Assembly: GCA_947646735.1 (NCBI GenBank)
Contig: CANTFK010000765.1
Coordinates: forward strand, 124,001-188,000
Direction: 5' to 3'
Length of the DNA stretch: 64,000 nucleotides
Source: Peronospora farinosa
Lineage: Eukaryota; Oomycota; Peronosporomycetes; Peronosporales; Peronosporaceae
Shown here: in pieces, positions 10,628 to 20,793 of the stretch
Numbering within the stretch: the stretch's first letter is position 1
How the letters are laid out: each line of letters starts with the position of its first letter
Notes under the pieces: model-generated
The model's input: the letters and a program-made list of their open reading frames with translations, nothing else
What the model was told of the DNA's origin: nothing
Database searches by the model: none
Program-made: the position numbers and the translations under genes

Positions 10628-11495
10628 GTCCGGAAGGACTAGCAGAAGAAGCGTGGCGAGAATCAATTGGGGGTCGCTTACCGCCCATAATTTCATCCGC
10701 ACGCTTCATGGCGAAGCTGATTCGCTGCGACCGCTGTTTCGTTGCATCTTCATGCAAGGTAACACGGCGCCGGAGATCAGCTTCATATTCGTCGGCTGTT
10801 TCGTTAGAACGCAGCACGACTGGAATTGGGAAAGCACGACCAAGTGCTTTGCCCTGCTTTTTCCACAAAGGAAAGACGCTATAAAACTTATGAGAATCAA
10901 TAGTTGCACGCTGCAAAAGCGCTGCACTAGACCCATCCGAGTTCATCCACTCAGATGGAGGTGGCATTGGTGGCAAGCCACCACTCACGTAGCCGCCCTC
11001 GCGACGACGGGCTAGTGAGGCCGACGGTGTACTTGGTGGATCTTTAAGCTCACACTCACCTGAGTCTGACTCTCCATTATGGATTGTCAAGACATCAGCT
11101 TGAGGAGTTACATCTGACTGAGTCGCGACTACTCCTTTCGAAGTAGCGTGCTCAGTCTTAGTCGCTGCGCTCGTAGGCGCAGACGACGAGGCTTTACCTT
11201 CGCTTGTAGGAAGCATAGATGCTTCCTCAAGGACGGGTGCCTCAAATGATGGGGACATATGTCCCATCAATGCACTATGCTCATCGCCACTTTGGGGTGA
11301 TGGCAGTGGTGTGGTCTCATTGTAGTCAACAATGAGAGATGGATCTTCATCCACATTATCGTGAGATGGAAGATTCACCCCAGTGCCTGACGCACTTTGC
11401 GACGGCTGCGATAAATTGCGGCGCGTGCGCTTAGTGCTGGACTGCATGGGTGCCTTTGCAGGCGACCCATCAGCCTTACCACGTTTCGGTGGCAT
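10050..11495 (-). CDS. GypA antisense ORF (aORF), one internal TAG
   Basis: On the strand opposite to gag-pol, ATG 11495 opens a frame of 381 codons to a TAG at 10350-10352. The same frame then stays open for 100 more codons to 10050. The protein starts basic (MPPKRGKADG), goes through a long acidic Ser/Pro-rich region (SLIVDYNETTPLPSP), then a more ordered stretch (WMNSDGSSAALLQ, SHKFYSVFPLWKKQG, RAFPIPVVLRSNETADEYEADL, ISFAMKRADEIMGG, about residues 180-275) and a Lys/Pro/Gln-rich end. Beyond the TAG lies a predicted coiled coil (DLESQVSRLTSDL) and an Arg/Ser tail. It overlaps the chromodomain codons of pol head to tail. A homologue lies at the same place in GypE with the TAG conserved. I do not recognise the protein family. 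Expression is not shown. Confidence 0.65.
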
Positions 11496-11522
11496 GAGTA
11501 CTGAGCAGACTAAAGCGGCGCG

Positions 11523-11528
11523 TTTATA
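11523..11528 (-). promoter_or_regulatory. TATA-like box before the GypA aORF
   Basis: On the minus strand TATAAA lies 28-33 bp before the aORF ATG. Just upstream (about 11553-11583) is a hairpin containing TTTACATTTTGT, and nearly the same sequence sits before the homologous frame in GypE (42289-42310). This is a motif match only. Confidence 0.3.
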
Positions 11529-11590
11529 ACAACTCGCCAGTCTCTCTGTCTCTTAGGCGATGTTTTACAAAATGTAAACATCGTTCTAAA

Positions 11591-11601
11591 ACGGGGGATG
11601 G
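11591..11601 (+). other. GypA polypurine tract
   Basis: ACGGGGGATGG lies directly before the 3' LTR, the expected site of plus-strand priming. The same G-rich tract precedes the 3' LTR of GypB, GypC, GypD and GypE. Confidence 0.75.
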
Positions 11602-11807
11602 TGTAACAGGGTATCTAGTTACACGTAAACATTAAGTAATATACTTAATGTTTGGTCTAAAAGTATCCATGATTACTTTTGACCTGTCACTTGGGTGCGA
11701 TACACAAATGTGATCCACCCTCGTGAATGTGATATCCATTGATGGATTCACATGAGAAGGGATGACGCTAGTTGAAGCTAGGCATCACGACGTCTCAGAA
11801 GGACGTC
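11602..11807 (+). repeat. GypA 3' LTR, first part
   Basis: It repeats 4104-4292 closely but has an extra block of about 17 bp (GATTACTTTTGACCTGT). It stops at ACGTC, where GypB begins, and resumes at 19177. Confidence 0.92.
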
Positions 11808-12127
11808 TGTAATGGGGCAACCTATTACATAAGTAGTTATAGGATTAATACATAATTACATAAGTAGGCATAGGGCAGTATCCGATTAGCGGATACTGCG
11901 CGTCATTTTATTATTGGTTTATTATTGGGGTGCCAGACCCAATAATTAGCCAATAATAAATCGACTTCCATATTGAGTGGTTCCCATGAGCTAGGGAACA
12001 TATTCGCACTTACTGCGAATTAAAACTAAAACAAAAATAAAAACAGAGTTATATTTACGAGTTAATTAAGAGCGCTTCCTCAACGCCCTTTTAGTGTAAG
12101 ACGGTAACGGGTCCTTAGCCCGTTACA
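11808..12127 (+). repeat. GypB 5' LTR
   Basis: 320 bp, TGTAATGGGG to CCCGTTACA. It contains the A-rich run ACTAAAACAAAAATAAAAAC and several short inverted repeats. It is about 98% identical to 18852-19176. Confidence 0.95.
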
Positions 12128-12129
12128 CC

Positions 12130-12145
12130 TGGTAGCACTTCGTAG
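12130..12145 (+). other. GypB primer binding site
   Basis: TGGTAGCACTTCGTAG starts two bases after the LTR and shares its first 11 bases with the GypA, GypC and GypF sites. Confidence 0.78.
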
Positions 12146-12153
12146 TCCTTCCA

Positions 12154-13183
12154 ATGACCAGATTCGAGATGAACATGGGCGAGTCTTCGGTGGCTCCAGC
12201 GGTCTCGCTGGAGCATTCTGATTTCCCGCATCTCACCTCGGTGGAGTGGCAGGCACTACATCGCCTTGCGGCGGTGTCTGGTGAAACTATTGTGACGTCG
12301 CTGCTGAGCACAGCGACGCCTGATGATCAGCGTGCCGCCATCCAAGACTTTATGGTGCGCGAGCTCGCCGAAGCGAATCGGCGAGTATTGACTCCCTCGC
12401 GCACTTCGCACCATGATGCTATCAAGATGGAGACGTCAACGTACTCCGGTGATGGTACGGATCGTCTCCCCCTCAATCGCTGGTTTCGCGAGGTGGATAT
12501 TGTAATAGCATCAAGATTAATTGACGCTCCGACGGCCAAGGTCAATTTCCTGTTGTCTCGCCTTGCCGGCAAAGCCAAGGAATGGGCTCTCGGAAAGCTC
12601 GTCGTAGATGAGTCGGCGTTTACTACGCTGGACGATATCCAGCGTGGCTTTCGAGCCTCCTCAAGATGAATCTCGCTTGCGTGCAGATTTCTTCTCACTC
12701 CGACAGGGCAAGCTGTCGATGCGTGACTACGTGCAGAAGACACGTCATCTTGCTTCGTGCATTACCACGCAGCCAATTGACATGGCTTCACAAGTCCATG
12801 TCTTTATTTTTGGTATGCAGGAGGGCATGACGCGTTACTGCCTCACACGTGCTGAGCCAAAGTCCCTCGAGGAGGCATTTGCCCTCGCGCTTCGTGAGGA
12901 TTACACTGTCGCGTCGTCGTACCTGCACGCAGCGTCACAACATTCCCGGACATCTGGCCCAGAGCCAATGGAAATTGATGCAATCGAGTCCTCTCGTGGT
13001 CGCGGCAAATCATTAAGCCGCGACATTCGAAATCCTAACACGATGAAGTGTTTTCGCTGTGGTAAAACAGGCCATCGTGCGGCTGTCTGTCGTGCACCTG
13101 CGCCGGTGACTATGAACACAGCTGTCTCACGAGGAGACGCTGTGTCGTCGGTGGTCCCGCCAAAAAACGAGCGGTTCCAGTAG
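12154..13183 (+). pseudogene. GypB gag
   Basis: It begins at ATG 12154. The N-terminal half ([42 protein letters not shown]) aligns with the intact GypC gag. Near 12640-12650 about ten bases are missing compared with GypC, which shifts the frame. The second half (RADFFSLRQGKLSMRDYVQ, EPMEIDAIESS) carries the CCHC zinc knuckle CFRCGKTGHRAAVC at about 13051-13092 and ends in TAG 13181-13183. Gag is the particle protein. This copy would give a truncated capsid. Confidence 0.88.
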
Positions 13184-13202
13184 GCGTGGGGTGCCCTACT
13201 GG
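13162..13202 (+). promoter_or_regulatory. GypB -1 ribosomal frameshift cassette
   Basis: The gag frame reads CCA AAA AAC, so the slippery heptamer A AAA AAC (13162-13168) is in the right phase for -1 slippage. Eight bases later comes a perfect 8-bp stem, CCAGTAGG (13177-13184) with CCTACTGG (13195-13202) around a 10-base loop. The gag stop TAG is inside the stem. The -1 frame leads directly into the protease frame. All parts match known viral and retrotransposon -1 frameshift signals. Function is inferred. Confidence 0.75.
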
Positions 13203-13816
13203 CATAAATGGAGCCCCGAGTACTCAGGTGGCAGCTCGGGCTCCTAGCCCCAAAGTGATTCATACCCACTTCAATGCCACCACCATGCGCGATGATTCGA
13301 GACTGATTATTATCAGTCTCATCGTCGCTGGAGTGAAGCGACCACTTCGAGCGTTGTTGGATTCTGGCGCTTCCAACAACTTCTTTCGTGCATCCTGTTT
13401 GTCCCTTCTCCCGTCGACTGTCACGGTTCGAGAAGGTCCAGGTGACATCGTTGTCAAACTTGCCGATGGACAACCAAAACGTGTCCCGCGTAAAGCAGTG
13501 GTTTTACCGTACACTTTCGACGGTTCCAGAGCAACGACGAATTTTTGGTGTACGAGATGAACTATGCATTTGATTGCATACTTGGGATACCGTGGCTGTC
13601 ACGGTATCAGCCGAAGATAGATTGGCTATCTCGGTCCGTCAAACGACGAAGCGGTTATGACGTCAGTGAAGTGTTTACTCATTTGTTGGTCGCTTCATCC
13701 GATTGGCCTCACGTCAGGGTCGTGAACGAACTCGCCACGACTAGTAGTCAACACAGAGAGAGCGATGGCCCTCTGTGCGCATTATGTTCCGTTACACTGA
13801 CGGAGCCACAGAACGA

Positions 13817-14205
13817 GGCGGTCGAACAGCGGTTCCCGCATACACAGACATCGGTCGAACAGGGGTTCCCGATGCACGACGAGGCGGTCGGACAGCGGTT
13901 CCCGCATACACAGACATCGGTCGAACACGGGTTCCCGATTCACAACGAGGCGGCTGAACAGCGGTTCCCGCACACACAGACATCGGTCGAACAGGGGTTC
14001 CCGATTCTCAACGAGGCGGTCGAGCAGGGGCTCCCGCATACAAGCACATCGGACGAGCAGAGGGTCCCGATAAATTTCGAGGCGGTTGAGCAGGGGCTCC
14101 CGCATACAAGCACATCGGACGAGCAGAGACTCCCAAAAAATATCGTGGCGGTCGAGATGCAGGGGCTCCCGCAAACAAGTGAAGCGGTCGAGGACGAGCT
14201 CCCGC
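13817..14205 (+). repeat. 66-bp coding tandem repeat in GypB PR-RT linker
   Basis: A unit of 66 bp (22 codons) recurs about three times at high similarity, followed by more diverged half-units. It codes repeats of the form VEQRFPHTQTSVEQGFP. The frame is kept across units. GypC has its own differently organised expansion of the same VEQGFP motif at the same position. Confidence 0.85.
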
Positions 14206-17200
14206 TTTTGATTGACGAGAATGGGCGGACTACGGATCCGCATGAGACCGACGTGGTGGAGACAGAGCTCCCACGTCTAGAGGGGGGTACATCATCCTCT
14301 TGTGATAGCGACGTGCCAGTCTCGAGCAGGGGCTCGAGACGCAAGAGAAAACGCAAGAAAGGAACACGCCGATCACCGAGACGACGAAATTCACGTCAAG
14401 ATTCTGATGCATTTGATTCCGTAGTGACGGAATCCGTATGCGCGCTTGAATATGTGGAGGGATCCCCACATCGTGGCCGCTACATTGAGGTAGCGAGTCC
14501 ACCGTGCACTGCTGCAGATATCACATCTCTGCCAGACCTTACATGGAAAGACTTCCTTCATGACCTCAAGGCCGGCGACATCGAGCAAGTGTGCATCGTT
14601 TCAGCCACCGAAGCAGCCAGTGAAGAGGTTCTGGAGGCTCGCCCGAAGAGCGCCGAGCCTAAATCAGCGCGCGAAGAACGCTTCGCGGCACAGTCTTGGG
14701 ATGCTCTTCGTGCTTCGGGCAACCCTGTATACGATATCGCCCGTGAGTACGCCGATATTTTCCCGGAGAAAATTCCAGCTGAGCTTCCGGAGGATCGTGG
14801 TGTGCGGCACGAGATAGATCTCGTGCCAGGATCGAAATATTGCGTGACACGGCAGTGGCCGTTACCGCGCGACCAAGTCATCGCTATTGATGAATTTTTC
14901 GAGGGTCGCCGCAAGGCTGGCCATGTCCGCGAGAGTATCTCGCCACATTCGAGTCCGACTTTCTTTGTGAAGAAAGCCACCGGCGGTTGGCGCATTGTGC
15001 ACGCCTTCAACAAGCTGAATGACGCCACGATCCCGGCTCAAACGCCTATCCCTCGAAAAGACATGGTATTAAATACCATGTCCGGGAGCGAGATCTACAG
15101 CGCCATAGATCTGACAGACGGTTTCTATCAGATCCTCATGAGGGACAGTGACATTACGTTCACTGCGGTCAGCACCCCAAGCGGGATGCTTTGGGAGTGG
15201 CTAGTCATGCCACAAGCTCTTTAGAATGCTCCAGCTACGTTCAATCGGATGGTGACACAAGTACTTCGCCCACTTCGCGACTTTGCGCCGAGCTACTTTG
15301 ACGACATTTTCGTTCACACCCGCGCTGAGCAAAAGCTCAGCGCTACGGAGGTACACCTTCGACACTTGAAGCAGGTGTTTTAAGTTATGCGCGAGAATAA
15401 ATTGTATGCGAATTTGAAGAAATGTGTCTTCTGCGCTCCCGAGATTCCAGTACTCGGTTGCTACGTCAGCAAGGAAGGTGTCCGCGCTGATCCTGAGAAG
15501 ATCTCATCGATCTGTTCCTGGCCAACGCCCAGGAACCAAACTGAATTACGTCAATGGCTCGGTCTGGCGAATTACTTGCATAAGTATACGAAGAACTATG
15601 CTGAGCTAATTCAGCCATTATCGACTTTTCTCAAGAAAGATGCAGTATGGTTATGGACGGCAGAACATCAATCTGCCTTCGACTCCGTAAAGAAGAGCTT
15701 GTCCGAGGCACCGGTGTTGATGTTACCTGATGACTCTAAGTCATTCCACGTCGTGTGCGACGCGAGCAATTTCGCTATAGGATGTGCTCTCATGCAAGTT
15801 GATGACGAGGGTCGAGAGCGCGTCGTGAGTTTTCAATCACGACAGATGAAACCTGCCGAGAAAAATTATCCGATACACGACAAGGAGCTTTTGGCTATGC
15901 GTTACGCGCTAATCAAGTTTAGAGTATATTTGCTCGGCGAAAAGATGTTTTCTATCTACACAGATCACGCATCATTGCGTACCGCCGTCAAGAGTCCTCA
16001 CTTGTCCCAGCGTATGGCACGGTGGTTGTCATTTTTTGCCGAGTATAATTTTGTGGTGCATTACAAGACTGGCAAGAATAACATTCTCGCTGACGCGCTT
16101 TCTCGTCGTCCTGATTACGATCCTCGGCGTGATATGGGTCATCAAACGGAGTATGTTGATGACGACGAAGATACCTGTGCGTGTTGTATTGGGCTGGGGA
16201 TTAATGCGATGATTTCGACCCCCGTGCTTTCGATCCGAACTCAGATCGCTGAATCCTACGCGAATGATTCCTTCTATGCAGGAATCATCAACTATCTCAG
16301 GGACCCGAGCGAAAAATTACTCGCGAAGTTGACGAAATCAACACGCGACAACATCAAGCGTTACGCGCTTGACGGTTCGTTGCTGACGTACACGATGGAC
16401 GTCTTTGATTCCCCGCGTGTCGTCATCCCTGCTGATGACGACCTTCGAGCCCGATTGGTTCATAAATTTCACGACAGCCCAGCTGGCGGACACCTGGGTC
16501 GCGAAAAGGCGTTTGCAGCTATTTCTCGCGTATTTTTCTGGCCGCGAATGTATAAATACATCCAGAAATGGGTGCGCTCCTGTGAAACCTGTCAGCGTGT
16601 GAAGCCTGCGCCGTCTTCACATGCCCCATTGCGTCCTCTTCCGATTGCTACGGAAGCCTGGCGCTCGGTCAGAATGGATTTTATCTTTGGCCTTCCACCG
16701 GATGAACAGAAACGCACGGGCGTATTGGTTCTAGTGGATCGATTCAGCAAAATGGTGCATTTTGCTCCGGTCTCCGCCAACATCACGGCGGAGACGACAG
16801 CGAAGATCTTCATTGATCTTATCTTTAGGCATCACGGCTTGCCAGAATCTATTGTTTCGGACCGTGACCCGCGTTTCACTTCGGCTTTTTGGGCCAAATT
16901 ATTTCAGCTATTAGGCACGCGGTTGCTTATGTCTACGGCGGCCCATCCAGAGACGGATGGGCAAACGGAGCGTGTCAACAGAGTGCTCGAAGATGTCTTG
17001 CGCAGTTATGCAACATCGTTCTCATCATGGAGTTCATTTCTTCCACTTGCAGAGTTTGCAATCAACAATGCTGTCCACGCGTCAACCGGGTTGACGCCCT
17101 TTTTCGTTAACAACGCGAGGCATCCTCGCGTTCCGGCGCTTCTTGCACTCTCAGCTTCAGAACACCCTGTCTCCAAGCTTGGTGGGGGAGTACCTACTGA

Positions 17201-17798
17201 TGGAATTGCGCCGAAACTATTGCTGAGTGATTACGATGCGCATAAGGTTGCTGCCGATGCACCTACTACTGGTAATTTTGTGCCAACGGCATATCGACTC
17301 CTGACGCGATGATTTCCATCGCGTCTTCCGTTGCCAATTTTGCTCCAAAAGAACATACGTCGCCTGTAAGTTCGGCTGCAGTAACCGAATTTCTTCTATT
17401 ACGACAAGGAATCACGCGTTTTGTGCGTGATGCATTACAAGAGGCAGTCGACAAGCAAAAGGAGAATGCAGACAGAAGAGGTCGAAAGAATATGTTGACA
17501 TTTCAAGAAGGTGATAGAGTATTGTTATTAACAAGTGGATTACCAAACACCTCAGTGACGAATTTGGGCGCTAATAAGTTAGCGCCAAGATATATTGGCC
17601 CATTTCGGGTTGTTAAGGTGCATGGTGACGCTTACACGCTAGACATATCTACATCTATGCGTTTGCATCCGACGTTCGACGTCGGACGCCTCAAGGCTTA
17701 CCCGCCGGCGGACCTCCCTTCGAATCTTCCCCGCTCTTCTGTGCCGGCTCGAAATCCGACATCCCTTGACAACGACGTTGACGACGACTGGGACCAAG

Positions 17799-18068
17799 TC
17801 ATGCCCGAACGCGTGCAGACTCGATCTGCTGGGGCCCTCCGAACGCAGTCGTCTTAAGTTGACGTAGGCGCTCAACCAGTACCAGCTGCTCACGTCGATT
17901 CCGCTCAGCAGCCTCAGTCGCAGCATCCGCACGATCTTGAGCTTTCTCAGCCATCTCGCGAGCATCAAGTAGGGAATTCTTCGACTCCTCGGCTTCAGCG
18001 CGGAGTAGGCACAACTCATCATTCGACTGTACAGGCGCCCGAGCGAGAATCGGCGCTCATCGCCGGAG
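17799..18068 (-). pseudogene. GypB antisense ORF remnant (coiled coil)
   Basis: On the minus strand a frame without a clear ATG (open from about 18068, after a TGA) codes about 90 residues rich in Ala, Glu and Arg with heptad spacing (LRAEAEESKNSLLDAREMAE, RADAATEAAERNRREQLVLV, ERLRQL). The pattern is very like the coiled coil of the GypC antisense frame (AADARLEAEAASERAAQAEK). The upstream half of the frame is not recognisable, and a tRNA-like insert lies there. Confidence 0.5.
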
Positions 18069-18487
18069 GTCTTCCGTCGTGATGCTCCTCCTCCCTTAGT
18101 TGATGCATCGGGTGCGCGACGCTGGATTGTCGATCACGAGGATCACAAGTCCCAGGCGCCTAGTAGTAACTCGGCGACCATGAAGAAGCGTGTCGAGAAA
18201 CATTACAGGGTTCGCTGGTTGGGATATTCCCCGGCGGACGATACATGGGAGCCATCGAGTACGCTGTTCCAAGATGTACCAGACGTGGTCGAGGATTATG
18301 AGTCGCGTAGGAAGACGGCTATAGCGAGTGATGCTGCCGATTCCATTCCCAATCTCGCGAGCCGTGATGCTCGCGAGCAACAGAACTTTGATGACGAGTC
18401 CCCGAGCGATTCCGAGATCTATTATGAGGCTCGAGAAAACTTGGATGGCATTTGCGACTATGTGGGTTGCCATAGCGAATCGAATAT

Positions 18488-18560
18488 GGCGCACGTGGGG
18501 ATCGAACCAGCGACATCACAAACAAGAACTCAGTGGTAAACCACTGCACCAACGGAATGA
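18488..18560 (-). ncRNA. tRNA-like sequence with A and B boxes
   Basis: On the minus strand TGGTGCAGTGG fits the A-box consensus TRGYNNARNGG, and GGTTCGATCCC about 40 bases later fits the B box. The spacing is that of a tRNA gene. The 3' end reads GTGCGCCA. The acceptor and T stems do not pair well, so this is a tRNA-derived relic or SINE head rather than a working tRNA gene, and no amino acid can be assigned. It supplies the last codons of GypB pol and is absent from GypC. Confidence 0.5.
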
Positions 18561-18838
18561 TAGCGAATGAAGAGTTTCGTTATGACTTCTCGCAATTCTG
18601 GATGATTAGCGCTGATATAACGGTATAGCGTCCACGGGATCAAGTGTGCGTCCGTGACTCACGGTGTCTGCTCCCTGCAGATCGTACGGTTGTTGTCGTC
18701 AGATATATCCTTGCGCGCGCGGCCAGGGTCATGGTGCTCAGTTGCGTGTCACTGAGCAGGTCTGAGGTTGTGTCGCTGCATCTTTGGTGAAAAGAATCAT
18801 TTTCAAGTTATGTGCTTACGTTGTAGTAAGCACAACTT

Positions 18839-18851
18839 AAAGAGGGGGTGA
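18839..18851 (+). other. GypB polypurine tract
   Basis: AAAGAGGGGGTGA lies directly before the 3' LTR. Confidence 0.75.
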
Positions 18852-19176
18852 TGTAATGGGGCAACCTATTACATAAGTAGTTATAGGATTAATACATAAT
18901 TACATAAGTAGGCGTAGGGCAGTATCCGATTAGCGGATACTGCGCGTCATTTAATTATTGGTTTATTATTAGGGTGCCAGACTCAATAATTAGCCAATAA
19001 TAAATCGACTTCCATATTGAGTGGTTCCCACGAGCTAGGGAACATATTCGCACTTACTGCGAATTAAAACTAAAACAAAAATAAAAACAGAATTATATTT
19101 ACGAGTTAATTAAATTAAGAGCGCTTCCTCAACGCCCTTTTAGTGTAAGACGGTAACGGGTCCTTAGCCCGTTACA
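18852..19176 (+). repeat. GypB 3' LTR
   Basis: 325 bp, TGTAATGGGG to CCCGTTACA. Compared with the 5' LTR it has six substitutions and an extra AAATT. Confidence 0.95.
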
Positions 19177-19575
19177 ACGTCAGTTGCGATCTTAAATCTA
19201 GATTTAAGATCATGCGACAGGATACGCTTCTAAAGAGTCGCGTATCCGATCTATCTATATATATATAGCCAATCAGTAATTAAGTATATATTTAGTTATA
19301 ATTAATTAAATATAGCTCAGTCTTGAATTTCCTTAAACAAACACACCACGCACGAGAAGTTGAAAGACTTCTGCGTGACGTCGGTGTTCTAGTGTTAAGA
19401 AGTTCGTTGCACTCTCGCTTAAGCGAGAGGCAACTGGTGGTACGACTGCTTAAGCAGTCGACCAACCTCCCAACCACCCTCGCACGCGAAGGTAAGACGG
19501 TATAACCGCTTCCTCGCTTGTGCATAAGGTGTGTGCTCGTAGTACGAGGCAACTTCATAGAAGTGTCCGTCTAAA
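19177..19575 (+). repeat. GypA 3' LTR, second part
   Basis: It continues the GypA LTR from the duplicated ACGTC and is nearly identical to 4288-4686. The last bases are CTAAA instead of CTACA, so the terminal CA is mutated. ACGAT follows as target duplication. Confidence 0.93.
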
Positions 19576-19580
19576 ACGAT

Positions 19581-20630
19581 ATACCACCGGGCAAACTGGC
19601 GCAGACACCTACCTGCCTCAGGACTTTCCAGAGATCTTGCACATGGTTAACACCATGTAAATAGACGATCTGAATGTCTCTTTGTAGCAATAGTACGAAA
19701 TGTGTCGCTCGAGAGATTAGTTATCCAACCATTGATCATCCGATGGGAGCGGGATAGTCGAAGATATAATGATGACAATGACGACTATCCATGAAATCAT
19801 TATGTTTATGAGCAGCTTCCTGTTTTTCTGCCCTGATTACGTCGTTCTTCTGTGCTCTAGCTCATTCTGCTGGCTCATCCCGACGGGCTTGACGAGGGGA
19901 CACTCCAAAGGGTACGTGAATTGTTGTAACTAAACCCGAGCACATCAGAGGATACGGGCTCCTTAAAGGTGAGGCAGGGAAACCAATCGGCTGTCCCAGA
20001 CAAGCCAGCCTGACTTTTTTTCTGGTGGTGGGAACAGACTGTCTATCTACCGTTATGTTTTACAAGATTTCTGAAAAGTTCGTAACCATTCTACCCCAGT
20101 AGATGTTACCTGTCGGTAACGAGGGCTGTACAGTGCCTATTAATTTATGATGGGAAGTTCTCAAAGATTGTTTTGAAGAGTGAGTTTATTACAAACATTA
20201 TTGTGTGTCATATCTACTAGCACCCTGATCTGCAGCCGCTCTTTGCTCCTGCACGATGTTAGCGCGAGATGTGTTGCAACATCCGTCTTTTCTGTCCACC
20301 TGCAAACCAGAATATACAAAACAAAAGACAATCCTGGTAAACGGCAGTACTCTCGGTGGCTTGGGACCTGGCAGCAACTTATCCAGGAAAACACCGTTTT
20401 CCAACACTCCTCCCCCAGAGCTCACGCTGAATATATACCAGCGATAGGACGCAAAGCGTGTAATCGCAAAGCGTGTAGTCGAGGCGCTGGGAGTGGCTTT
20501 GACAGAATTCAGTCAGCATGTCATGTGTATTCACGTTCGCATTTCTTGTAGTAATCACCAATACTGTAACGAGGTTACAAGACGGTTGTAACAATCCCCA
20601 ATCTGCGGCGCAGTGATTACATCTGATCAA
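19581..20630. other. Unique spacer, nothing recognised
   Basis: It begins with the continuation of the frame interrupted by GypA (stop at 19658-19660). The rest has only short frames. I see no RNA gene or repeat. Confidence 0.4.
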
Positions 20631-20637
20631 GGTGGAG

Positions 20638-20645
20638 TATAAAAG
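20638..20645 (+). promoter_or_regulatory. TATA-like box at LINE 5' end
   Basis: TATAAAAG lies 156 bp before the ORF1 ATG. A 20-codon upstream frame (20689-20751) lies between. This is a motif match only. Confidence 0.35.
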
Positions 20646-20793
20646 GAACGGGTCTTTACTGGCTCAAACGTCACCGACAGCGAGAGCGATGGTGCCTTTT
20701 CACCTGCCTCCTCCGGGAGGAGGGATAGACACGGCCAGCTCGGCCACATAGACAGGGAACGGCCATGGTAACGGGCAGAGCTCCGTTGACATC

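Larger units (their letters stand above)
13166..18539 (+). pseudogene. GypB pol (PR-RT-RH-IN-chromodomain), broken
   Basis: Pol enters in the -1 frame at the slippery site. It shows an aspartic protease (ALLDSGASNNFF, DSGAS at 13360-13374), a frame change near 13550, a linker with tandem repeats, the block PDLTWKDFLHDLKAGDIEQV (about 14533-14592), RT with YFDD at 15295-15306, RNase H (VVCDASNFAIG, YTDHASLR, 15750-16000), integrase (zinc segment ending CETCQRVKP, triad in LVDRFSKM, VSDRDPRFTS, TDGQTERVN), the GPF module (YIGPFRVVKV) and a chromodomain (HYRVRWLGYSPADDTWEPSS, about 18200-18260). Nonsense codons are TAG at 15222 and TAA at 15381, and a frame change occurs near 17310. The last residues come from a tRNA-like insert and end at TAA 18537-18539. 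Confidence 0.9.
11808..19176 (+). mobile_element. Ty3/Gypsy chromodomain element GypB, nested in GypA LTR
   Basis: It is bounded by LTRs of 320 and 325 bp and by ACGTC at 11803-11807 and 19177-19181, a perfect 5-bp target duplication. It sits inside the 3' LTR of GypA, so it inserted later. By eye its LTRs differ at six bases plus one 5-bp indel, about 98% identity, so the insertion is recent. It carries gag, a -1 frameshift cassette, and pol through the chromodomain. Pol contains nonsense codons and one frameshift, gag one small deletion. Confidence 0.95.
4104..19575 (+). mobile_element. Ty3/Gypsy chromodomain element GypA, with nested GypB
   Basis: A full-length element with a 5' LTR (4104-4686) and a 3' LTR split into 11602-11807 and 19177-19575 by the later insertion of GypB. 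The 5-bp sequence ACGAT occurs at 4099-4103 and again at 19576-19580, a perfect target site duplication. Without GypB and one copy of its ACGTC duplication the element is about 8.1 kb. Domain order protease, RT, RNase H, integrase, chromodomain identifies a Ty3/Gypsy chromovirus-like element. The two LTRs differ by an indel of about 17 bp and by terminal CA to AA at 19574-19575. The coding part carries many stops and frameshifts. Confidence 0.95.

Noticed and set aside
13782..14502. Long minus-strand frames opposite the GypB linker.
   Set aside because: They are produced by the 66-bp in-frame repeat, whose unit is a multiple of three and keeps other frames open as well. They lack a homologue in GypC.
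18488..18560. Functional tRNA gene.
   Set aside because: A and B boxes fit, but acceptor and T stems pair badly and no convincing anticodon stem can be drawn. It is kept as a tRNA-like relic only.
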